Assembly: GCA_963576735.1 (NCBI GenBank)
Contig: OY755187.1
Coordinates: 15,314,001-15,378,000 of the forward strand
Direction: 5' to 3'
DNA from: Bedellia somnulentella
Taxonomy: Eukaryota > Arthropoda > Insecta > Lepidoptera > Bedelliidae
Length of the DNA stretch: 64,000 nt
Shown: piece by piece, positions 13,101 through 20,609 of the stretch
How the letters are laid out: every line of letters begins with the position of its first letter
Position numbering within the stretch: position 1 is the stretch's first letter
Translations under genes and position numbers: made by a program
The notes under the pieces: model-generated
Database searches by the model: none
What the model was told of the DNA's origin: nothing
What the model saw: only the letters and a program-made list of their open reading frames with translations

Positions 13101-16100
13101 TGATATAATTACTATAACTAGACTATATATAACGACTATGACGACTATAACTAGATTACTGCTTAACGAATGTGCTAAGTGATAAACGCGATAAACTTTT
13201 TCTGTATCTTAATATTACAAAGTTACAACATAACAAATAAATAAACGCAACAAAAACACCAACAAAAAGAAAAAAAGAAAATTAATACGGTAATGGAACC
13301 CGTGTTTTATTATTAAGTTTGCAGATAGAAAGTCTCTCGAACTAAGAACTTAGTAGTTGCGATCAATGACCTCGATAGAGTTGTGATGTTTTTGATTGAC
13401 AACTATGTAATTTTATTGAATTGGCAGGTAATCAAATGTGAATTAAGTACATAAGATACTTAGCTGGTTTACTCCGCCAATGAACTGGTTACTGGATGCG
13501 TTTTTTCTAACATATGATGTATGTTTTTGTCCGTTAAACCGTCACAATTTTCAATCACTAATATTATCACTATCACTCGATATATTCCTAGGATAACACT
13601 TGTGTATATGAATCACGCTACAACTAACACGTGAAAGGCTTTTTCTATTCGTTTTTATGCGTATTACAAATAAAAACTGAAAATACAACTGAGAGAACAC
13701 AAATGTGATGTTATCGATCTACCCCCGGTTCGCAAAAAAAAAAAAAAAATCTGTCATGTCTGTCTGTCTGTCCGTCCGTCCGTCCGTCCGTATGTCACAG
13801 CCAGTTTATTCCGAAACTATAAGAACTACATTATTGGAAATTGGTGCGTAGATGTATTCTGTAAACCGCATTAAGATTTTAAAATAAAATCTGAAAAAAA
13901 AACCAAAATTTTTAGGGTTCCCCATACATAGAACTGAAACTCAAATTTTTTTTTTTCATCAAACCTATACGTGTGGGGTATTTATCAAAAGGTATTTGAA
14001 AATGATGTTGAGGTTTCTTATATCATTTTTTTCAAAACTGAATAGTTTGCGCGAGAGACTTTTTCAAAGTGCTAAAATGTGTGTCCCCCCCCCCGTAACT
14101 TCTAAAATATGGGCATGATAATACTGAAAAAAATATATGATGTGTATTACTATACAAACTACTAACGAAAATTGGTTTGAATGAGATCTAGCCCGTAGTT
14201 CTATTTTTAAACGTCATAAATCAAATTACTTACCTAATTTGGCTCCCATGATTTTCACACAAACGGGATTTTCTATATATATGATAGTACGGAACCCTTA
14301 GTGCGCGATCCGACTCGCACTTGGCCGGTTTTTTAAATGTGTGTAGCAACGAATAAATATTTTTCTTTCTTTTTTCTTTCAAAATAAACTTACCCCATCA
14401 GTGTTGTCAATGAAGGAATCATTCTCATCATATCCCGCACCGATGTCTGCAAAGTCATCACATTTTGATCTGCCTTTCTTGCCGTATGACCTCTGACCAC
14501 CCTGAAAAATAAGATTATACTTATTTTAATAATAGAAGAGATAAAGAAGTACAACTTAAGTATGCAGTAGTTGAAAAATCTATGGTTTACTAGTAATTGT
14601 ATGGTTTTGGATTTCCGGTCACTACAGAAGCAATATTCAAATTATGTATAATAACCTTTATAGCAGGCTTTCTAGATGAAAGTCATATATATGTTCCATT
14701 GGATCGCTATTACAAAACAAAACTGTTGACGTTTTCTGATGCCTGTACTAAATCATTTAACTGGTCACAATAAAATATTTTATTCTACAAAGATCAAACC
14801 ATATTTTGTGTAACCATTATTTGGATTGAATCAGGCGTTACTTTGCGGAAATCAATAGCAATACTAATATTTATATTTAGCGGAATTAAGCGAAGAAACT
14901 AATTGATATTAACCATTATTTGTTATTTTTCAGCAGTCTCGGAACCTGCTTTATGGTGGAACTGGGACTGTTTCTTATTTCTTTGAGGGAAGCTTATGTC
15001 CAACCATAGACTTGAATAAATAAATAAACGGACATATTATACATGGATCACTTGATCTAAGTAACTAACTAAGACTTGTATTATGGGATACTAACTTAAA
15101 TATACATTGAATAATATATGATACACATATAAATAACATCCAAGAAAAAGAAACAATCATTTATGCTCATCACATAAATATTGATCTCAGCGGGGATCAA
15201 ACCCGCGACCGCCGGCTCAAGAAGCTAGTCACCTATCCACTGGGCCACGGTCGTAGTCAAACTACATATAGTTATTTATATATGGTTGTAGAACTTTCTT
15301 CATACTTACATATTTCTGTTCAAACTTTCTAGCCACTCTTTCCACATCATCATCATTGTCTGAGAATGGATCCAGCCCAGTTTTACCATTTTCTTTTTTC
15401 TTATTTTTCTGGAAAAAGAACACAACAATGGTAGATTTATGGTAACATTTCAAACATTCGAATATTTTAAATAAAATAATATTATATAAATTAATAAATT
15501 TAATTGCTTTATTTAATTGCTTTATTAGATGCTTTATTTTCCACAACTTCATTAGTACATAAATACATTTTCGAGAAGTATAATTTCCCAGAAAAAGTAA
15601 AACCAGATTCTTAATTTTTTAATTTTTATTTTCCAACTATATCTTTTACTATAATCTCATTATTCCAGAGGTTTAAAAGACTGAAGTACCTTTATCTATA
15701 GTCTTACAAAACGTAAATCTCCTAAACTAGATAATTTTTATGTTAGAAAAATTGTATAAATAAAACGCGGATGCATGACTATTTGTATGCATGCTTGCTT
15801 GCTTGTTTGTTTGCATGCTTACTTGATTGTTTGCATGCTTCCTTGCTTGGTTACATGTAAGGGGAGTGCATGGGGGCTGGGCACCCTTGCTTGGGGGGGG
15901 GGGGCGAAAGCTCCCTGCAGGTAAAGAAAAGCCAGGTCACATTTAGTTAGGTTAGATTATGTTTAAAACGAGCGAGCGGACCGAGCACTTTAAATGCATA
16001 AAGCATGCCTATTTGCATGCATACTTGCTTGTTTGCAGCTAGCTTGCATGGTTGCTGCATGAAGGGGATGGGGGGCTGGGTATACTACCTATATAAAAAA

Positions 16101-19100
16101 TGCCTAAAATATTCAATGCATCTGTATTTTAAATGGATGGAAAATGAATTTTATGGAATAGTGATTATTCGGAAAAGCAATATTGCAGAGTTAAGGTATA
16201 TCTGGTTTTTTAATCTATGGGAATCCGTTCTAGTGGTTAATCATAATTATAGTAAATAATAAAAAGGCAATCAATAATCTGGAATGTACGAATATGGTAT
16301 TTGAAATTTTGGTGAAACAATATTATGACAATTAAAAAAAAGTTGATTAGTTTTTGGTACAATCATATTCTGGTTTAAAAGTTTCGGAAATACAGTATGT
16401 AACCAGTAGATTTATATATGATCCTTATATCAATAAATTCAAAACTCAAAGTGTAACTTCATGAGATCTATGTTTAAAACATTAAGAAATGTAGAGATTT
16501 CTGGATTGAGTTGACTAGGACCTAGGACTTTTATGTGATTGTGCTATGGCTACAAACATTTGAAGCAGCTAAGAACATTGATTTTTGACTTGGTCCCCTA
16601 TCAAAATGATGATTGATAGATGATACCTGCATCATCAAGAAGATGAGCGAGCCGAAGTCAATGAAAGATTCTATTGGCGCTACACTATCGAAGCAAAATG
16701 TGTGTACTCTGAACAACATTTCAGTAAAAAATGAATTTAGCTGTTGAGTCCTTACTATAGGATTTTGGCATTAAACAAGAAACCAAGTCAAATGGTTTTG
16801 GGCCATAATGACAGTTGATTGTCAAATTTTACAGGACTTTTGGCAGCATGTGGATAGAATGTAGATAAATATTAATGATAAAATGGCTTGGTGGCACATA
16901 CTAAAACAGACCTTTAAGTTACCATTACGCAATGCGGTTGGAGACCCATCACCAACAATGTTTTATTACTACCATCTTGTCCCCAATCAACTTCCAAACG
17001 TGGCTGAGGAGTTTCTGAAGTTCTGGCTATGCCTTTTTTGGATTTATGGCCATGAGTATATGTATGTACCTCTAAGTTATGTTAATTTAATGTCAGTAGA
17101 GTACTACCTCTGAGCACACATTTGGATCAAAATCAAGAGTGTGCTTAAAAAGGCAGAAGTCCATAGTATGAACAAAAAAAAGATTGATGGATGTAAATGA
17201 AGCTAGAGACGTCTGCCAGGATCATACAAAGTGGCAATCTATAGTCTCTGACTACAGCAATGGGAACTGATGGCATGAGTATGTATGTATGTACTTTTAA
17301 GTCACTAAAAGCAATATGTATGTTGGTTACTTTCTTACATTCTCACACTCTTCATTTCACACATTCATACACCTTCCAAAACTGAAGTAGCAGTAGTAGA
17401 TTTCAACTTAACATCAAGTTTCCATTTGGCTTAAAAAACAAGGTATTTAATTTTATTTTATGTGGGTGCAGCAGAAATTGTTTGTCAAGATCCTATTAAA
17501 TTGCAAACATTAGTTGATATTTGTGTTTATTTGCTATGTAGTGTCAGCTTAGAATAGCACTACCCCATTTCTTCCGGTGGGTGTACGTAAGAGGCTACTA
17601 ACGGTATTGAGGCTTTAAGGGGATTTAAGGGGTATGCGGTTGCTAAACCCATCACCAACAACCTTTATTTCACCATCTTTTCCCCACGCAACTTCCAAAA
17701 GTGGCTGAGGGATTTCTTATTCCCTAGCTCTGGTTACCCCTTCAAGGGATTTATAGCCGTGAGTATATGTATGTATGTAGTTGATATCTGTCCTAATGGA
17801 AATGAATAAGTAGTTTAGTAAGAGATTATAATTTCTTATGATACCATAACCAATCGTCAACGGCAGCCTTGTCATAGTAGAGGACATTGGGAGTAATAAA
17901 TAAAAACAAAACATGGCTAAGACACTAATGAAGCAAAATTGGGAAATTAATTATAATGTAGATAAACTTGCAGCATTTAGGGTCATAAATAAACTTGTAG
18001 TCTGTGTTTTTGTGTACAGCTTCAAAAACCCTTTTCTGTTATATTATAAATGAACATATTTTTTAATAAGGTTTCAAACATTTAATTTGAAGTTAATCCT
18101 ATAGTTTATTAAATTTTTATAGATACCAAAAAATTTAAATAAACAACGATGAAAGAAATTTATAACAACAATGAATGCCTAAAATAAGCTGAACAAAAGA
18201 ATACTATCTATTCACTAATCATAATAAACTTAGTGACTAAAAAGTAAAGCGTGAAAATCGTCTTAACCACTTTAGATACAAGACTTATTTTTGCTTAACA
18301 ACTAACGCCATCTGCCCCCGATAAAATAAACTGCTAGGCCCTAAAAAAGTAACCTACAAAACAAAAGTATAATTAACTCAAAATTTAAACCTAAACGGCA
18401 ATAGCATAAAGTCCAATGCGCTACTTTTTTTACGCGCAGGCCCAGCGCTCAGAAGTCAGAACATAACCTAAAAATATTAATTAAGGTATTCGGGTTTTCG
18501 AACAAAATCGATACAGCTCGGGTCTAAAGTAATTACTCATTTTGTACAATCGCTCTTATTTTTTTAGACGTGTCGTATAAATAAAACATAAATGAAATTG
18601 CCAAAATAAAACCCATTAAAAACACTCATCATCATCAATAATTATCACAAATTTAATATCAGGAATTTATAGAGGATTTAAATTGGTAAAAACAATAAGA
18701 ATCAACATCTCTTTCATTACATTCAGGAAAGAAGAGCACAGATAGATTATTTACATAATATAACCGCGCCGCGCATTTATATACAAATAAGTAAATACCT
18801 AGGCCACATAAGCAGCACATAATAGAAAAGATATCTAAAATCATTTTCCAAGTGACATGGTCATTTTATACCGAGTATTGCACTCCTTCCTAATTTTGAT
18901 ATGTGATCATTGTTGACACGATCGACGAGTTCAATGTCGCTTTGCTCCCTTGGTTTTGCTAGGTTTTAAAATATTCATACTGGGTTATGATTGAAAAAAG
19001 AAAAGCACCAGCCTACTATTCCGTAAAATATGTGTAAAACACAACTTATCACAAAATACGGGGTCGCAACAAAGTTAGCACAAAATTCAGAATTACGGGC

Positions 19101-19538
19101 TTGTCATGTTTTTAAAAATGTTGCAAATATGGCGACTGCTGTCTGTGGCTCTCATGCATCTATAGGATGCAAATTTACATTAGCAAACCTAATACCAAGC
19201 TGTATAACGTAAGCAAGAAATAACTTCGACTAAATCTAGACAGACCTTACTATGCCTAATACTTTCACTTCTTGCGAAAAAATATATCTTATTTATACCT
19301 CACAGAATTCTTTACTTTGCAACGTGTTAGAAAACCAGTATGGTTGCGTAAATTGCTATGATTTTCTGTTATAATTTACCTCTTCTGCTATGACTAGTTC
19401 CTTGTAATTCAGGGCCGTATATTTTCTTTCGTTACTTTCATCTAAATTTAGGTTTAATCTCACTGTTTTATTAGCACTATTCTTTGCACTCTTTTGGGAA
19501 TCCACTGTTATAAGCGTAGCACGTTTAGAGTCCGACAT
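1050..19538 (-). CDS. yem: Yemanuclein/ubinuclein-like HIRA-complex subunit, 5' part of gene (8 exons)
   Basis: Encodes the N-terminal part of a Hpc2-related-domain protein. In other animals ubinuclein/yemanuclein partners HIRA in replication-independent deposition of histone H3.3 in the nucleus. I built the model from minus-strand segments bounded by AG acceptors and GT donors whose phases join without conflict (0,0,0,0,0,1,2). About 318 residues are visible: RLNLNLDES at 27-35 (resembling the HIRA-contacting N-terminal block of relatives), DPFSDNDDDVERVARKFE at 66-83, YDENDSFIDNT at 110-120 and VYGGFYINSG at 134-143. The last two are the core signature of the Hpc2-related domain. Beyond residue ~160 the protein is low-complexity, rich in Ser, Lys and Glu. 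The gene continues off the left edge. Introns of 0.3-6.6 kb hold many mobile elements. Family assignment is by motif recognition; transcript evidence was not available. Confidence 0.87.
1318..1390 (-). mobile_element. RES short element, 3' fragment
   Basis: Tail-side portion only (atactcacgg ... cagccacttttggaag), diverged from the consensus by several substitutions. Confidence 0.5.
1558..1665 (-). mobile_element. RES short element, degenerate 5' part
   Basis: The gtcgcctta block and the attcaaagacaacactacacag end match the 5' part of RES elements with several changes. It lies just before a better copy at 1.70 kb. Confidence 0.4.
1699..1914 (-). mobile_element. RES short element, nearly complete
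   Basis: Runs from atactcacggctata through ccacttttggaagttgag and the gggtctccaaccgcatcg box to the gggtagcgacat boundary. The last ~25 bp of the 5' end are missing. It lies in yem intron 7. Confidence 0.8.
2102..2213 (-). CDS. yem: yem exon 7
   Basis: The segment of 112 nt lies between acceptor ctattttccag and donor GTAAAT. Phase 1 in and phase 2 out match its neighbours. It encodes a polar Ser/Asp-rich linker (DNAHGDNESADSRTSQ and onward) with no recognisable domain. Confidence 0.7.
2550..2634 (-). CDS. yem: yem exon 6
   Basis: Eighty-five nucleotides lie between acceptor tttgtttcag and donor GTAAAC, entering in phase 0 and leaving in phase 1. It encodes a strongly basic tract (KNKKADKKAKRIKRN) that could act as a nuclear localisation signal, followed by a Ser/Thr-rich stretch. 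Confidence 0.72.
2635..3527. other. yem intron 5 sequence without recognised element
   Basis: AT-rich intronic DNA. I see no repeat shared with the rest of the window and no open frame that looks coded; the small frames here are not supported by splice context. Confidence 0.4.
3528..3560 (-). CDS. yem: possible optional or relic yem exon, similar to exon 5
   Basis: Thirty-three nucleotides (11 codons, DMVEAPLENGK) lie between an AG at 3561-3562 and a GT donor at 3526-3527, phase 0/0. The peptide closely matches DVKEAPHENG in exon 5, so this is a partial duplicate of that exon. It may be an alternative microexon or a decaying duplicate. Inclusion would keep the reading frame. Confidence 0.4.
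3767..4004 (-). mobile_element. RES short element, complete
   Basis: Both ends are present: actcacggctaaaaatctc at the tail side and attctaagccggcactacac at the 5' side. Length is about 238 bp. Confidence 0.8.
4089..4664. repeat. long inverted repeat (fold-back), ~200-bp arms
   Basis: The arms 4089-4292 and 4454-4664 are nearly perfect reverse complements, separated by about 160 bp. The outer ends carry aaaaccgacttcatag. The copy at 32.77 kb keeps only one arm, which shows deletion of such a palindrome. Confidence 0.85.
4868..5042 (-). mobile_element. SINE-A, 3' part
   Basis: From cacgccgaatatccctgaag to aatacactgtcacat, antisense SINE-A without its tRNA head. The stretch gttagcagaggtagtaat here is the uninterrupted version of the site occupied by element B at 33.2 kb. 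Confidence 0.8.
5577..5648 (-). mobile_element. RES short element, 5' fragment
   Basis: Contains gggcagtgctattctaaccc and the cactagacagc end. It abuts exon 5 of yem, within its donor-side intron. Confidence 0.5.
5669..5788 (-). CDS. yem: yem exon 5
   Basis: Forty codons lie between acceptor ttttatccccag and donor GTTAGA, phase 0/0. The product is a low-complexity, Ser/Glu-rich linker (SSTSQEEDSSETSSSSQD then EAPHENG). Weakly conserved linkers of this kind follow the Hpc2-related domain in the family, so the support here is splice sites and phase rather than homology. Confidence 0.75.
5833..6875 (+). pseudogene. Non-LTR retrotransposon reverse transcriptase fragment
   Basis: Reading across frames gives CGVRQGG, then AYADDMVLLSP with the catalytic YADD, then KYLGHIV, and a C-terminal tail ending DCPILKHWVG and a stop at ~6875. 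An internal stretch after VRQGG is deleted, and a fold-back element (6148-6434) splits the thumb-side region, so the copy is dead. Lack of the 5' half suggests ordinary 5' truncation. I cannot place the clade with confidence. It lies in yem intron 4 on the opposite strand. Confidence 0.75.
6148..6434. mobile_element. fold-back/MITE inserted in the RT fragment
   Basis: The arms 6148-6202 and 6380-6434 are a near-perfect ~54-bp inverted repeat starting AACTGACTTGCAG. Inside, a ~38-bp unit (cagacgatcgaacatgtacg ...) occurs twice directly (6176 and 6231) and once inverted. No protein is encoded. Removing it restores the RT reading around the join. Confidence 0.8.
7296..7440. repeat. MITE-like inverted repeat
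   Basis: Arms of ~45 bp (ccgatttctgaattgagt ... cttaagtat) face each other with a ~46-bp spacer. A SINE-A fragment follows directly. Confidence 0.7.
7436..7582 (+). mobile_element. SINE-A, 3' fragment
   Basis: From aatgcgataggcctgccctc to ggggatatacggcgtgaac; head and GTTAT tail are missing. It is followed within 30 bp by a diverged RTE 3'-end fragment (ccaggatcatatgaagtggc, 7609-7650) next to yem exon 4. Confidence 0.65.
7686..7820 (-). CDS. yem: yem exon 4 (Hpc2-related domain end)
   Basis: Forty-five codons lie between acceptor ctctttccag and donor GTACTT, phase 0/0. It begins YDEMIPPECDTVYGGFYINS, which continues directly from exon 3 exactly as in ubinucleins, where the aspartate-rich turn is followed by a YGGFYINSG strand. 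Intron 3, upstream of it, is 6.6 kb and carries the nested LINE at 8.36-13.75 kb. Confidence 0.92.
7876..8087 (+). mobile_element. RES short element
   Basis: Starts gccgtgtagtaccagcttag and ends ggccgtgagattatgtatgt. The gggcgatgcggttggagacc box is deleted, so the copy is shortened internally. Confidence 0.7.
8541..11504 (-). CDS. LINE ORF2: endonuclease plus reverse transcriptase
   Basis: An intact 987-residue frame. The N-terminal apurinic-type (EEP) endonuclease shows SEHW (67-70), VYRAP (139-143), GDFN (173-176) and SDH (232-234), the expected catalytic and metal-binding blocks. The reverse transcriptase follows, with YRPISILP, GVPQGSILGP and FADD near residue 695. The C-terminal thumb has YLG/FLGI-type motifs. 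It makes element RNA into DNA at a nicked target. The start lies 26 nt after the ORF1 stop; the frame is open further upstream across the ORF1 end, so reinitiation or coupling is possible. All visible catalytic residues are present. Confidence 0.93.
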   Translation of the reverse strand: MLKPSPSININIVNKEGGSSGKIFKNRALQGDPQFKLVFQNTQGFSCKELEIELFLERYQIDCFCVSEHWLKNCELIFGFQNYNLASSYCRNSKACGGSAIFIKNSIKCKNREDIVKLSVEQVVEISCIELLNYFIVSVYRAPYSQNYERFESVMEDVLTKIFKSKKQLIICGDFNIDLLKDSTQKTRLMSLFQSFNLENLFLEPTRTKTCLDNVFTNAEFISKSVINKLKSDHSGLFVNFPHKAPDRKIIVKKRSVTAFKVEKYINLISYKLPTSSINKNPNNSYNTFFKVLIDEFNKIFTIKDVTICNKFKFSEWATPGIYKSREILFDLYDQKAFSHNDEFIEYVKKYSKMFNKVCKEAKARYLSQRIKTSDNKVKTVWNIINTQTGKSKSCDQDFCIRSDRGLTTSNDVIACIFEKYFADIPFKTTEHLNSSATLAQELLQQNVAICKSIFNFKVVSPEDIIKVFKSLKLKNSEDIWGMSVKVCHNFIVIIAPYLAKIFNECISNGIFPDLMKHSKIVPLLKSGGDKNNPEGYRPISILPVMSKIFEKLMLNQLLLHFSSNNLFHPKQFGFTKGRSTTDAGVALIKHIFGSWELKNDAIGLFCDLTKAFDCADHNILFIKLGHYGIEGDALKLIKSYFSDRIQKVQIDKIKSSGTHVKMGVPQGSILGPFLFLVYINDLPFMVEKRSEIVLFADDTSLIFDVKRNSENIDDVNNAVSQIQTWFASNNLVLNAKKTKCIKFALPNVKSVDNEITLNNEKLPFTDSAVFLGIHLDSKLQWGPHISALAGRLSSAAYAVRKIRHLTDVQTARLVYYSYFHSIMSYGILLWGRAADVGSIFILQKRAIRAIYNLGSRDSLRELFKTINIMTLPCQYIYENIMYVRKNLKAFSKNCDRHTRSLRDNNKISIQKYRLSKINTSFMGLCVKFYNKIPDDILNLTEKKFKVIIKRSLHLKAYYSLNDYMIDETAWCHQGSIQDISRHTPIL
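11531..12922 (-). pseudogene. LINE ORF1: coiled coil plus SGNH-hydrolase-like domain, one stop
   Basis: From an ATG at 12922 the frame runs through a charged coiled coil (KYEKLKREFSDAEDLKNRLL), meets a single TAA at 12779-12781, and continues in the same frame to 11531. The C-terminal half resembles the SGNH/GDSL esterase-like domains found in ORF1 of CR1-group LINEs (FSDGMGLRFG, VILFGSSIGLN). ORF1 proteins bind element RNA. Because the frame continues on both sides of the stop, a recent nonsense mutation is the simplest reading. A 60-bp tandem duplication near the C-terminus repeats 20 residues. Confidence 0.75.
11766..11887. repeat. exact 60-bp tandem duplication inside LINE ORF1
   Basis: Two direct copies with a 60-bp period are identical over 62 bp (atgaatatcattattatgct ...). 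The frame is kept, so the protein carries FCTLPYIYNYMSKHNNDIHM twice. This is probably a private replication slippage in this copy. Confidence 0.95.
14394..14501 (-). CDS. yem: yem exon 3 (Hpc2-related domain core)
   Basis: Thirty-six codons lie between acceptor tttttcag and donor GTAAGT, phase 0/0. It encodes a basic stretch (YGKKGRSK) and then DIGAGYDENDSFIDNTDG, the hallmark of the Hpc2/ubinuclein domain. This is the most diagnostic exon of the gene. Confidence 0.92.
15013..15258 (-). mobile_element. tRNA-derived SINE (SINE-B), full length
   Basis: On the minus strand the A box is tggcccagtggataggtg and the B box is gggtttgatccccgctg. The body (tgatgagcataaatgattgt) and an AT-rich tail follow. 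The same family recurs at 63.7 kb. It lies in yem intron 2's upstream neighbour, between exon 2 and exon 3. Confidence 0.85.
15310..15408 (-). CDS. yem: yem exon 2
   Basis: Thirty-three codons lie between a pyrimidine-rich acceptor (ttctttttccag) and a strong donor (GTAAGTATG), phase 0/0. They encode a Lys-rich start and then DPFSDNDDDVERVARKFEQ, the conserved acidic-helical segment that opens the Hpc2-related domain in ubinuclein relatives. Confidence 0.88.
15411..16919. other. yem intron 1, left part, with TTGC-type microsatellites
   Basis: Apart from two related low-complexity blocks (15783-15900 and 16004-16084, built on gcatgcttgcttg and ending in agggg ... ggggctggg), I see AT-rich sequence with no recognised gene or repeat. 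Confidence 0.45.
16920..17070 (+). mobile_element. RES short element, 3' two thirds
   Basis: Starts at tacgcaatgcggttggagac and ends at ggccatgagtatatgtatgt; the 5' end shared with the LINE is missing. Confidence 0.7.
17103..17295 (+). mobile_element. RTE-type LINE, 3'-end fragment
   Basis: Matches the end of the 58.8-kb LINE: cacatttggatcaaaatc, gattgatggatgtaaatgaa, tctctgactacagcaatggg, then the gagtatgtatgtatgt tail. It is 5' truncated to under 200 bp. Confidence 0.8.
17534..17799 (+). mobile_element. RES short element, complete
   Basis: Starts tgtagtgtcagcttagaata and ends tagccgtgagtatatgtatg with an ATGT tail. All internal boxes are present. Confidence 0.85.
17800..19379. other. yem intron 1, right part
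   Basis: AT-rich intronic DNA up to the exon 1 donor. I recognise no repeat family shared with the window, and no convincing exon. Confidence 0.4.
19380..19538 (-). CDS. yem: yem exon 1 (start codon)
   Basis: The ATG lies at 19538-19536 and 53 codons run to GAAGAG, followed by the donor GTAAAT (phase 0). The block TVRLNLNLDES resembles the N-terminal conserved strand of ubinucleins that contacts HIRA. In-frame ATG choice is supported because the next exons join in phase 0. A short upstream ORF precedes it. Confidence 0.82.
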
Positions 19539-20560
19539 TTTTCACCAAATTCAAGTATAAAATGATTTTTTTCACGACATGACACGGCCTGCATTTTCAA
19601 ACTCTGTAGCACATTTCCTCCATGTTGGAATTTTATTGTTTGGGTTCCCAGCGCTACGGAACACAGGGAAACTAATTTAAAACTATAAAGAATGATTCGC
19701 TAGATGTCGCAAGTGTTTATTTTTTATAAGTTCTTAATATCTTTTAAAAGCGGCTGTAATATAAAAAATATATGAGCTAACAATGAAGGTTAGTGGAAAA
19801 ACATGGGTAACTTTTTAAATTCACATAAAGTGTAGATCCCCAATGGGTAGAACTGTATCAGAACAGACAGACATAGTGTGTCAATGTAGTTTTTTTTAGA
19901 AGTATGCGGAAGGGCTTCATTGCAGTTCTCATAGGTGGCGCTTTTTAATCACATTGAAGATAGTGAAGTTTTATCGACATATACGCCATGACAAGTGACA
20001 GTTGCGAGCGCGCGGGAACGATTTCTAATTCGAATATAGTAATTTTCTGAGGTAATTTTATATTGATAAACTTAGAAAGAAATCTTAGAAACAACACACA
20101 ATCAGCTAAAACTACTTTACCTAGAAAATTTGAATTGTGTTTAGGGGTTTGATTTATTATGTAGGAGAGCATTACGAAAGAAATTTAAAAACATCCACCT
20201 GCTGGATGAGAATGAATGCTTATAAAAGATCGAAAAGTATTAGATAAGTTATGATTACTTTTTAAAATGGCTGTTTAGGGAAAGGAATGAATATTGCCAT
20301 TCAGAGGGTAAAAGGTGTTACAGACAGGTATTTTTTTCTTTCCCAGATTCTTGAAATCATAGCTTGAAATTTGGTATTATGTTCCGTATGTTCCTTTCCG
20401 TACCAAAAGGTAAAACGGGACCCTATTATTAAGCCTCCGCTGCCTGTCTGTCTCCAGATGACAAAACTGAAAAAAATATACTTTAACTAACATGATGTTA
20501 AATAGTTAAACAATTATTATGGAATTGTAGCTAATTTCATGAAGATTTATGATTTGATAT
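19539..20560. other. region upstream of yem; promoter expected
   Basis: The yem transcription start should lie here (minus strand). I see no clear TATA box. A fragment related to the GGTTCCGTA repeat lies at ~20.38-20.46 kb (ttccgtaccaaaaggtaaaa). No divergent gene is recognisable. Confidence 0.35.
19597..19623 (-). promoter_or_regulatory. candidate upstream ORF in the yem 5' leader
   Basis: An ATG followed by seven codons and a stop (MEEMCYRV) lies 58 nt upstream of the main start codon on the minus strand. If the transcript begins upstream of it, it could dampen translation of the main frame. I see no clear TATA box, so the start site is not fixed and this role is only possible. Confidence 0.3.
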
Positions 20561-20609
20561 TTGGACTGGACCAACTGTCAATTTCAGATCAGGCAACAAT
20601 AGGCCGAGG

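Larger units (their letters stand above)
8355..13749 (-). mobile_element. Near-complete CR1/Jockey-group LINE
   Basis: A 5.4-kb element with ~0.8 kb of 5' sequence, ORF1 and ORF2. The short 3' UTR contains gagtttcttacgggttcttc and ends in AAAGAT-type repeats (read antisense as taaagataaagat). Target duplication is unclear: both flanks show only gtc. ORF2 is intact and ORF1 has one stop, so the copy is young. It inserted into a GGTTCCGTA repeat within yem intron 3, in the sense orientation of the gene. Confidence 0.85.
8303..14334 (+). mobile_element. GGTTCCGTA repeat, split by a LINE
   Basis: The left piece 8303-8354 (tttagggttccgtagccaaa ... gattcgtc) and the right piece 13750-14334 (tgtcatgtctgtctg ... 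ttggccggttttttaa) together equal the uninterrupted copy at 53.43-54.03 kb. It is non-coding. The (TCTG)n/(CCGT)n microsatellite in the middle was the insertion point of the LINE. The superfamily is not known to me; such repeats are common in Lepidoptera. Confidence 0.85.

Noticed and set aside
13733..13790. Poly-A plus TCTG tract taken as the poly-A tail of a plus-strand retroelement
   Set aside because: The LINE here is on the minus strand and the TCTG tract belongs to the interrupted GGTTCCGTA repeat; the A-run marks the LINE 5' junction or a repeat variant.
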